This document shows positions 1 to 4,747 of a stretch of DNA of 6,199 bases, piece after piece (positions within the stretch are counted from its first letter, which is position 1; each line of letters begins with the position of its first letter). Below the pieces are notes generated by a model. It had not been told where the DNA came from. It made no database searches and saw only the letters and a program-made list of their open reading frames with translations. The stretch is taken from positions 1-6,199 of the forward strand of contig DFDR01000111.1 of NCBI GenBank assembly GCA_002369295.1, written 5' to 3'. The DNA comes from Desulfovibrionaceae bacterium UBA3823. GTDB taxonomy: Bacteria; Desulfobacterota; Desulfovibrionia; Desulfovibrionales; Desulfovibrionaceae. The translations under genes and the position numbers were made by a program.

Positions 1-24
1 TAAGGAGTATGCTAAGGAGTATGC
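1..24 (+). repeat. 12-bp perfect tandem duplication
   Basis: The unit TAAGGAGTATGC occurs twice back to back (1-12 and 13-24). In the reading frame of the gene fragment starting at base 2 it encodes Lys-Glu-Tyr-Ala twice. A diverged version of the same 12-base periodicity is present in the second gene copy at 627-674, so the repeat belongs to the coding sequence of this family member. Further units may lie to the left of the window. Confidence 0.75.
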
Positions 25-178
25 TGATGAGCAAAAAGAAGAGCTTGTTATAGAACATATTGTGAATATGCTGAAAGATAGTGTCCCAGTAGAGAAGATT
101 TCTCTCTATGTGAAATGGCCTGTCGAAAAAATTAACGAAATTGCCAAACAGTTACAAATATCACATACCTCCGCATAA
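2..178 (+). CDS. Rpn-family nuclease/transposase-like protein, C-terminal part (5' end outside window)
   Basis: An open frame of 58 codons runs from the window edge to a TAA at 176-178. It gives a charged helical stretch (KEYAKEYADEQKEEL) followed by IEHIVNMLKDSVPVEKISLYV and KWPVEKINEIAKQLQ. A charged linker, then a 'ML+dgvp.ekI' helix and a short helix-turn-helix-like tail, is the usual C-terminus of the Rpn / PD-(D/E)XK nuclease-transposase family, whose members are about 280-320 residues long. In that family the catalytic nuclease domain is N-terminal, so it would lie left of this window and cannot be judged here. No stop interrupts the visible part, unlike the related copy at 468-803. 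Family members are linked to DNA cleavage and RecA-independent recombination; nothing in this fragment tests that. The family call rests on the tail only. Whether the full gene is intact is unknown. Confidence 0.6.
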   Translation, partial: KEYAKEYADEQKEELVIEHIVNMLKDSVPVEKISLYVKWPVEKINEIAKQLQISHTSA

Positions 179-467
179 AAACTTTCCAATTGAGACATAT
201 GATTTTTGTATACATTTATTAAACATAGCTTGTATAAAAACACAATAAATTTGGCTTTTACAACATTATAAAACCTAGTTAAAAGAAATAAATATATTAT
301 TTATTGTCTAATTTTGTGTTCAAAGCCCCCGCTTTTTAGGCGGGTGACTTCACTGGGCTTTCTGAGATCAGTTAGCGATATTAAAATTAAAACGTTGATT
401 CTTGATAGGTAACTCGAATAATCCAATATAATTTGAATAATTTTATATCACAGAGCTGTTTTTTTAA
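179..467. other. AT-rich spacer between the two Rpn-family fragments
   Basis: This 289-base stretch is strongly AT-rich and has no convincing open frame with a ribosome binding site. The first 40 or so bases after the stop at 178 can be aligned loosely with the bases after the stop of the second copy (804 onward; CAATTGA and CATA..ATTTTTT are shared), so the duplication seems to extend past the coding part. Its one distinctive element is the GC-rich nested hairpin at 322-361, listed separately. Confidence 0.5.
322..361 (+). repeat. GC-rich nested hairpin, possible IS200/IS605-type element end
   Basis: An outer stem AAAGCC (322-327) pairs with GGCTTT (356-361). Inside it a perfect 5-bp stem CCCGC (328-332) / GCGGG (340-344) closes a TTTTTAG loop, followed by TGACTTCACT. 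A subterminal hairpin of the type 'AAGCCCCCGC..TTTAG..GCGGG' followed by GTGA/TTCAC is typical of the right ends of IS200/IS605-family elements and of the 3' end of TnpB guide RNAs. No tnpA or tnpB coding sequence is visible nearby, so this could be a solo end, a PATE/MITE-like remnant, or an unrelated structure. There is no T-run after the outer stem on the plus strand, so an intrinsic terminator is less likely. The structure is seen directly; the element assignment is by resemblance. Confidence 0.45.
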
Positions 468-803
468 GCCAAATGTGCCTACAAAAATACGAGTTCCAAA
501 CTAGGCAAACTAGCACATGACTTTTTGTGCTCAGATCCTGATAAAATGTTTTTTGAGGAACTCGCAGAAAAAACAAGATATTATAAAAAAACACAAGCAG
601 GAGAAGAGAAAATGGTCGATGTTTTTGAAAAGTATGCTAAGGAGTATGATAACGAGTATATTAAGGAGCAAACAATAGAACATACTGTGAATATGTTGAA
701 AGATAATGTTCCAGTAGAGAAGATTTCTCTCTATGTGAAATGACCTGTAGAAAAAATTAACGAAATTGCAATACAGTTGCAGGCGTCGCATACATCTGAC
801 TAA
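468..803 (+). pseudogene. Decayed Rpn-family nuclease/transposase gene, C-terminal half only
   Basis: In one frame after an in-frame stop (465-467), recognisable family sequence starts at about 483 with KNTSSKLGKLAHDF and continues LCSDPDKMFFEELAEKTRYY. This matches the 'LG+L.HDf.CsdPd.M.y.eLAe+tRY.K' segment that follows the nuclease domain in Rpn / PD-(D/E)XK transposase proteins. A charged linker and the VNMLKDNVPVEKISLYVK tail follow. The frame is then broken by TGA at 741-743 and stays open to a TAA at 801-803, giving a tail almost identical to that of the fragment ending at 178. At the TGA position the other copy has TGG (116-118), so a single G-to-A change explains the stop. The N-terminal nuclease domain and a normal start are missing; a TTG at 525 lies inside the conserved domain and has no convincing ribosome binding site, so it is unlikely to be a real start. 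I call it a 5'-truncated pseudogene carrying a nonsense mutation. Confidence 0.75.
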
Positions 804-1088
804 ACAAGATTTTCAATTGAATTGCATAATTTTTTAAATGTTTTATATCCATTTTATGTTAAAAATATGATAGTTTTTATTTTTTACAAGCATAAAAAAT
901 CTGTTTGAAAAAATAAAAACATTGGTTATATAGAGTACAATTGTTACAATATTCGATTTTATTCTATCTGATTAGTATATAAAATTTCTATTATTTATAT
1001 GATAATTGTGTGAAAATTAAATAGTATTTATGTGTATATTTAAATATAAATATATTTCTAAAAAATTATATTATGAGTTGAATCTGCG
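804..1088. other. AT-rich non-coding DNA up to a sharp composition boundary
   Basis: These 285 bases are almost wholly A and T, with no open frame of note, no tRNA-like cloverleaf and no clear direct repeat marking an insertion. Promoter-like strings occur (for example TTGGTT at 922-927, 17 bases, TACAAT at 945-950), but such matches are expected by chance at this composition and no gene follows. Composition changes abruptly at about 1080-1090, where the 3' end of the GC-rich rhomboid gene begins. I see no terminator for the rhomboid gene here. Confidence 0.5.
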
Positions 1089-2381
1089 CTAGTGCATCCT
1101 TAGCCAGAAGCAGATGAGGGGAACGACAAAGGCCGCCAGTGTGGCCAGCGCCTGCCCTATAGGAGAGGCAAGCCCCGGCTGTCTTCGACAGGCCATCCGC
1201 AAGGCGATGCCGAAGGCCATGCCGCAGGCAAGGCCTGCCATGTGGGCGATGTAGTCTGTATTTTCGCCCTCGGAGCCGAGCATGGCGAGCAGGGCTCCGC
1301 CGGCGGCCAGCGGGGGCACCGCCATGGCTCTGTCCACGATGCTTGTCCAGCCCGAGAGGGCGCCGATGCTGGCGAAGAGTGCCGTGGAGAAGCCGATGGA
1401 AGTGACGGGGAGTGGTCTGGCCCAGGCGTCCACAAGGTTGCCGGCAAGGCCTCCTGCCAGCGTCAGGAGCATGGCCCAGCCGGGGCCGCAGGCCCGTCCG
1501 AGCAGCCAGAGGAAGAGGCAGGAGAAGACGAGGTTGCCTGCCAGGTGCTGGATGTCGGCGTGCAGAAAGAGGGCGGTGCAGGCCCGCGGCCACTCGTGGA
1601 AAAGCGTTACTCTGACCGTGTCGAGCCCGAAGCCGGCCGTCCAGGCTGAGGGCTGGCCGGGAAAGGCGTCGAGCAGGGGGTGCAGGAAGGGAAGGGCTTC
1701 CGGACGCCAGCCCCAGCGCGCCAGATGCAGGAGAAAGACCGGCACGAGGATAAGCAGAGCCCAGGCCGCATAGGGATGGGCTTTGGGGGGGCGCGCCATG
1801 CGCAGCCTTGCCCGCTCGGGTTCGGCCGCGAAGTCTTCGAGCTCGGCTCTGGCAAGCTTCTCCACAAGGCAGGGCACATAGAGCACGGGGCTTCGGCGAG
1901 GCCCCTCCAGCCAGCGCGGGAGCCCCAGCGCGTCCAGCACCAGCGGCCAGAAGAGGCGGTCGTCCCCCTTGAGTCCGCCGGCCTGGGAGACCGGCACCCA
2001 GTAGCGGCCAAGGGGGCGCGGCAGGGCCTGCATGCGCCAGGGAAGCCTGCCCTTGCGGGATGTCTGGCTCCCTTGGGGCCTGCCTTGCCCCTGCAGTCGG
2101 AACGCGGGCGCGTCCTGTCCCTGTGCGGACGGGGTGCGCTCCGCCAGGGCCATGGTTTGGGCGGACTTTCTGCGCGCAAGGCAGGCGGCAGGGCCTGGCC
2201 TGCCTTTTCTGAGGCGGGCAGAAGGGCCAAGGCGCGGGCCATGGGGCCTGGCCGCTTGCCGCGCATCCCTGCCGGAGTCCTGTTCCGGCTGAGGGCCTGC
2301 CTGCCGGCTGGCCGCTGTAGAGGACGCTTCCTCCCGGACGGGCGTGCCGTCCGGCGCTGGGGGCAAGGTGTCGCGCTTCAT
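1089..2381 (-). CDS. Rhomboid-family intramembrane serine protease
   Basis: The 430-residue product is a polytopic membrane protease that would cleave transmembrane segments inside the inner membrane; its substrate cannot be predicted. The rhomboid active-site parts are present in order: W-P-R (264-266), the H279-x3-N283 motif in the QHLAGN helix, the catalytic serine S332 in G-F-S-T-A, and the catalytic H380 in DYIAHMAGLACG. Hydrophobic segments lie near 205-221, 284-296, 300-316, 331-345, 354-369, 379-397 and 408-427. Before the first segment is a soluble region of about 200 residues. Residues 1-115 are low-complexity Arg/Pro/Gln/Ala and 125-190 look folded (RYWVPVSQAG..., LFWPLVLDALGLP). 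The start is uncertain: ATG at 2381 follows the terminator and a dyad but has only a weak Shine-Dalgarno; GTG at 2432 abuts the terminator hairpin; ATGs at 2153 and 2033 would remove most of the low-complexity part. It lies downstream of rpmB on the same strand and may be read by read-through. The family call is firm; the N-terminus is not. Confidence 0.9.
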   Translation of the reverse strand: MKRDTLPPAPDGTPVREEASSTAASRQAGPQPEQDSGRDARQAARPHGPRLGPSARLRKGRPGPAACLARRKSAQTMALAERTPSAQGQDAPAFRLQGQGRPQGSQTSRKGRLPWRMQALPRPLGRYWVPVSQAGGLKGDDRLFWPLVLDALGLPRWLEGPRRSPVLYVPCLVEKLARAELEDFAAEPERARLRMARPPKAHPYAAWALLILVPVFLLHLARWGWRPEALPFLHPLLDAFPGQPSAWTAGFGLDTVRVTLFHEWPRACTALFLHADIQHLAGNLVFSCLFLWLLGRACGPGWAMLLTLAGGLAGNLVDAWARPLPVTSIGFSTALFASIGALSGWTSIVDRAMAVPPLAAGGALLAMLGSEGENTDYIAHMAGLACGMAFGIALRMACRRQPGLASPIGQALATLAAFVVPLICFWLRMH

Positions 2382-2394
2382 GCTCAAGAGCTCT

Positions 2395-2411
2395 ACAGGG
2401 AAAGTCCCTGT
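2395..2411 (-). promoter_or_regulatory. Perfect dyad upstream of the rhomboid gene, possible operator or leader hairpin
   Basis: ACAGGGA (2395-2401) and TCCCTGT (2405-2411) form a perfect 7-bp inverted repeat around a 3-base centre, ending 13 bases before the ATG at 2381. Next to it is an 8-bp palindrome AGAGCTCT (2387-2394). Read on the minus strand, the dyad sits between a TTGGCA (2414-2419) and a weak TAGAGC (2390-2395, sharing one base with the dyad) spaced 18 bases apart, so it could overlap a promoter spacer. As RNA it would form a hairpin just ahead of the start codon. Both readings are inference. Confidence 0.4.
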
Positions 2412-2432
2412 CGTGCCAAGGGTGCCGGGCAC

Positions 2433-2463
2433 AAAAAAAGCGCCCTTGGAGAAGGGCGCTTTT
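2433..2463 (-). terminator. Intrinsic terminator after rpmB
   Basis: On the minus strand a 12-bp perfect stem (bases 2452-2463 pairing with 2436-2447, core AAGCGCCCTT/AAGGGCGCTT) with a CTCC loop is followed by seven T residues (2439-2433). It begins about 20 bases after the rpmB stop codon. On the plus strand only four T follow the stem, so it acts mainly for rpmB. It separates rpmB from the rhomboid gene, which must either rely on read-through or have its own promoter in the 50 bases that follow. Confidence 0.9.
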
Positions 2464-2483
2464 CCTGCAGGGGCAGAAGAAAG

Positions 2484-2696
2484 CTAGCCTTGAACCTTGC
2501 GGGCGACCGGCTTCACGACCAGGCCGGAGCGCAGGCAGCGGGTGCACACGCTGACGGTGGCAACTTCGCCGTTGGGGAACTGGTGGCGCACCTTCTGAAG
2601 GTTGGGGACGAAGCGGCGCTTGGTCCGGATGTGGGAGTGGCTGACCAGGCAGCCGGACTGCGGCTTCTTTCCGCAGAATGCACACACTTTGCTCAT
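2484..2696 (-). CDS. rpmB: 50S ribosomal protein L28
   Basis: The 70-residue product is L28 (bL28), a small basic protein of the large ribosomal subunit. It starts MSKVCAFCGKKPQSG, continues with the conserved SHSHIRTKRRFVPNLQ, and ends TRCLRSGLVVKPVARKVQG. Two CxxC pairs (C5-x2-C8, and VCTRC near residues 51-54) make a probable zinc site, the 'C+' form of the protein. The ATG at 2694-2696 is chosen because a strong Shine-Dalgarno (GGAGGAA) precedes it by four bases and because the N-terminus fits the family; the nine-codon upstream extension does not. A promoter candidate lies about 130 bases upstream and an intrinsic terminator directly downstream, so it can be expressed as a single-gene unit, with the rhomboid gene next on the same strand. 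Length and motifs are normal and nothing looks broken. Confidence 0.98.
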   Translation of the reverse strand: MSKVCAFCGKKPQSGCLVSHSHIRTKRRFVPNLQKVRHQFPNGEVATVSVCTRCLRSGLVVKPVARKVQG

Positions 2697-2827
2697 GGTA
2701 TTCCTCCGTATATGGCTCGGCAAATTTGATTTTGAGGGGATGCGGCCTGAAAGCAGCAGCGGATCCAGGGCCGGCCAGAACAGCGCGGCCGGCGCGCAAG
2801 GCGGAACCGCACAGGCGGCAGCTCGTT

Positions 2828-2856
2828 TCTATAGGGGAAGTCGAAGGAAATGGCAA
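2828..2856 (-). promoter_or_regulatory. Sigma70-type promoter candidate for rpmB
   Basis: On the minus strand a -35 element TTGCCA (2856-2851) and a -10 element TATAGA (2833-2828) are separated by exactly 17 bases. Both differ from consensus at one or two positions, and they stand out in GC-rich surroundings. Transcription would start near 2821, giving a leader of about 125 bases before the rpmB ATG at 2696. Confidence 0.7.
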
Positions 2857-3004
2857 GGAAAAAGGCGCAGGATCTCTAGAAAATGTTGAACAAGCCGGCC
2901 TGCAGGGCACAGGGCTTCGAGCGCCGCTTGAAGCATGCTCTGCATCCGGCGGGCACCCAAGGCCAGGGCCAGGGCAAGGCCAAGGACACAAGGGCAGAAC
3001 CCGT

Positions 3005-3033
3005 TTGACGGGGCGGAGCCGCTGTGGAAATAT
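3005..3033 (+). promoter_or_regulatory. Weak promoter candidate for the thioesterase gene
   Basis: TTGACG (3005-3010) matches five of six -35 positions and is followed after 17 bases by AAATAT (3028-3033), a poor -10 but one of the few AT-rich strings in this area. The start codon lies about 70 bases downstream. The match is only moderate. Confidence 0.35.
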
Positions 3034-3102
3034 CGGCCCCGCCGGCTGGCACAGGCCAGCATTCTGTCCCCGCCCTGCACGCAAGCCAAGGAAGACGACC
3101 GC

Positions 3103-3549
3103 ATGAAAGCTCCCGACTTTCCCTCTCCCTCCATCTGGCACGCCCACCGCGTCTCCTACGGCGAGACCGACACCATGGGCTACCTCTACTACGGCGAGTA
3201 CCTGCACGTCTTCGAACGCGCCAGGAGCGCCTACTTCCGCACCATCGGCATGAGCTACAACGAGGTGGAGGCCAAGGGCTTTCTGCTGCCCGTCCGCGAG
3301 GCCTCCCTGCGCTACCGCAGGCCCTCCCGCTACGACGATCTGCTCTACACGCGCTGCGCCGTGTCCGAGATCTCCAGAGCCTCGCTCACCTTCGTCTACG
3401 GCATCTACGCCGAGGACAGGGAGGAGCTGCGCGTCACCGGCTTCACCCAGCACGCCCTGACCGACCGCGGGGGCCGGCCCGTGCGCATGCCGGACTGGCT
3501 GAAGGACTGCGTCGCCCGGGTTCCCGACGGCGAAGTCGTGCTGGTGTAG
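3103..3549 (+). CDS. Acyl-CoA thioesterase, YbgC/4HBT hotdog family
   Basis: The 148-residue product is a single hotdog-fold thioesterase that would hydrolyse the thioester bond of an acyl-CoA or acyl-ACP in the cytoplasm; the chain substrate cannot be told from sequence. The family signature lies at residues 17-41: VSYGETDTMGYLYYGEYL then FERAR, with D23 as the expected catalytic aspartate (equivalent to the 4HBT Asp in 'D-x-D-x-x-G'). It is followed by RYRRPSRYDDLLYTR (the 'p..ydD.l.i.t' strand) and a C-terminal RVTGFTQHALTDRGGRPVRMPDWL. The usual His/Asn after the conserved Tyr ('YHANY' or 'YHASY') is replaced by YYGEY. Length is normal for the family. The ATG at 3103 is chosen because AAGGAAG (3088-3094) precedes it by eight bases; the in-frame extension upstream to 2935 has no family match. 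The gene is not next to tol-pal genes, so the name ybgC is not assigned. It stands alone, divergent from rpmB and convergent with the next gene. Confidence 0.93.
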   Translation: MKAPDFPSPSIWHAHRVSYGETDTMGYLYYGEYLHVFERARSAYFRTIGMSYNEVEAKGFLLPVREASLRYRRPSRYDDLLYTRCAVSEISRASLTFVYGIYAEDREELRVTGFTQHALTDRGGRPVRMPDWLKDCVARVPDGEVVLV

Positions 3550-3741
3550 GGACGCAGCCGGGCAGGAAGGCCAGACCTGGGCGCGTCTTGCCGCAGGCAT
3601 CTCCGGCGCGGCGGGCCTTCTCCGCCATGTGCCTTCCCCGCCAAGCGTCTTCTTGCGGCGGTCCTTCCTCTTGATGCCCCGCTTTTCCGAGGGGGCGGCC
3701 AGCGGAGCAGGCTGGGCGCGAGCCCGCAGGCCCCGCAGGGC

Positions 3742-3786
3742 GGGATCGCCGGAACTGGGGAGCTTCCGCCGGCATGGGGCGATCCC
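3742..3786. terminator. Long hairpin between convergent genes, possible transcription end
   Basis: A perfect 9-bp stem, GGGATCGCC (3742-3750) with GGCGATCCC (3778-3786), encloses a 27-base loop in which GGAA (3751-3754) can pair with TTCC (3764-3767). It starts ten bases past the stop codon of the minus-strand gene at 3797 and about 190 bases past the stop of the thioesterase gene. Neither strand has a T-run, so it is not a classical intrinsic terminator; it could stabilise the mRNA 3' end or help end transcription from both sides. Confidence 0.35.
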
Positions 3787-3796
3787 TGCAGGCAGG

Positions 3797-4747
3797 CTAT
3801 GGCGCCGGCAGGTCCTTGACGGCGTCCATGAGTCCGAGGCCTTCTGCAAGGTCCTTGTCCGAGGCGTCCCTGCGGCCAGCGGCCACCAGGCCCAGATAGT
3901 GCCGGCCGCGGTTCTCGGCGCAGGCGAGGGCGGACTCGCCTTCGAGCAGTCCCTTGAGGCAGCGCCTGCCGGCCCTGCTGCCGGCAGGGTAGTCGGCAAG
4001 CTGCGAGAGTCCCGAGTCGCGTGCGTAGGCGCGGGCAAGATCCATGCAGTCGAGGTGCTCGGCGTTGGCCTGCATTTCGAGGAAGCAGGTCGTCCTGCCG
4101 CCTGGCGGGGAGGCCATGAGGCCGCTTTCCGTGGCCTGGACCGTCCAGCCTTCAGGAATCGTGGCCGTGAAGCGGTGGAAGGAAGGCCCGTAGACGGCGG
4201 CTTCCCTCTTCGCCCCGCCGGCTGCCTGGCCTGTCTGGGGGGCTGGCCTGGCTGCGTCCTGCGCGGTCTGGCCGCTCTGGCGCGGGGCTTCGGCCTGTGC
4301 CGGCGCCTGCCTGGGGGCGAGGGGCGTGAAGCTGGCGGCGATGCCCTCGAGGCGGGGAATATCCCGTCCAAGCAGGGTGGCCGCGTAGGCATAGCCGTTC
4401 TTGACGGTCACCCGGCACAGGGCGGGGCTGCCGGTGACCTTGCCTCTGGCCGTCCAGACGCCGGGCCTGTCCTCCCGGGGGCTGCCGAGCCCCATTTCCT
4501 TCGCCAGCGCGAAGGCTTCGGCCCGGGCGTCGCCCTGGGCCCTCGTGGCGGTCAGGGCGATGAAGGCGGTGCTGTCGTCGGGCGTGACGGAGACGCCGTG
4601 TTCGATGATCTGGGCATGCCATCCTGCTGGCACGTCCACGGTGAAGCGGGCGTAGCCGGGGCCGAACTCCTTGACGGCGGCCTCGGGGGCGGCAGGGCAG
4701 GCCAGGGCGAGCAGAAGGGTCGCTATGAGCGCGCGGAAGCGGTGCAT
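3797..4747 (-). CDS. Exported protein with a duplicated domain, function unknown
   Basis: I do not recognise a named family. The 316-residue product starts MHRFRALIATLLLALAC, a clear signal peptide. Cleavage probably falls after PEA (residue 23); a lipoprotein site at C17 is possible but the preceding ALA is not a good lipobox. The mature protein has two related domains. Domain 1 is about residues 27-143 (EFGPGYARFTVDVPAGWHAQ, then SPALCRVTVKNGYAYAATLLGR). Domain 2 is about 184-314 (VYGPSFHRFTATIPEGWTVQ, then SALACAENRGRHYLGLVAAGR). They are joined by an Ala/Gln/Pro-rich linker (144-183). Each starts with the 'Y/F-GP.f.RFT..vP.GW.v' pattern seen in small periplasmic domains of the DcrB/PsbP-like type, which is only a resemblance. 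C111 aligns with C276; C221, C234 and C263 occur only in domain 2. The ATG at 4747 has AAGGA (4755-4759) seven bases upstream. The gene is convergent with the thioesterase and divergent from azlCD, so context gives no clear role. Confidence 0.85.
   Translation of the reverse strand: MHRFRALIATLLLALACPAAPEAAVKEFGPGYARFTVDVPAGWHAQIIEHGVSVTPDDSTAFIALTATRAQGDARAEAFALAKEMGLGSPREDRPGVWTARGKVTGSPALCRVTVKNGYAYAATLLGRDIPRLEGIAASFTPLAPRQAPAQAEAPRQSGQTAQDAARPAPQTGQAAGGAKREAAVYGPSFHRFTATIPEGWTVQATESGLMASPPGGRTTCFLEMQANAEHLDCMDLARAYARDSGLSQLADYPAGSRAGRRCLKGLLEGESALACAENRGRHYLGLVAAGRRDASDKDLAEGLGLMDAVKDLPAP

Larger units (their letters stand above)
2697..3102. other. Intergenic region between divergent rpmB and thioesterase genes
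   Basis: These 406 bases hold no gene that I can support. They contain the rpmB promoter candidate (2828-2856, minus), an rpmB leader of roughly 125 bases with short GC-rich inverted repeats (for example CCGC/GCGG on the minus strand near 2807-2818), a purine-rich run of GGCCA/AAGGC-like motifs around 2955-2990, and a weaker promoter candidate for the thioesterase (3005-3033, plus). The open frames that cross it have neither ribosome binding sites nor protein-like composition. Confidence 0.5.

Noticed and set aside
525..743. A short intact gene starting at TTG 525
   Set aside because: Family similarity extends upstream of 525 in the same frame, TTG lies inside the conserved domain without a good ribosome binding site, and the stop at 741 interrupts a tail conserved in the other copy. 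A truncated pseudogene explains it better.
531..791. A minus-strand open frame of 86 codons in the AT-rich region, with hydrophobic Phe/Ile/Leu-rich product
   Set aside because: It is the exact antisense of the Rpn-family remnant, has no ribosome binding site, and its composition follows from reading a Lys/Glu-rich sequence backwards.
922..950. Promoter-like TTGGTT-N17-TACAAT in the AT-rich region
   Set aside because: Such matches are expected by chance at this base composition and no gene follows on the plus strand before the convergent rhomboid gene.
1..1088. CRISPR array or toxin-antitoxin pair in the AT-rich part
   Set aside because: There are no regularly spaced identical repeats and no second small open frame; the only repeated units are coding 12-mers and the gene copies themselves.
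2955..2990. GGCCA/AAGGC-rich stretch as a repeat array
   Set aside because: The units are short, irregular and few, consistent with GC-rich low-complexity DNA.
1066..4392. A minus-strand open frame of 1108 codons
   Set aside because: It overlaps rpmB, the rhomboid gene and the thioesterase in other frames and is Arg/Pro/Ala-rich without family motifs. It is an artefact of few stop codons in GC-rich DNA.
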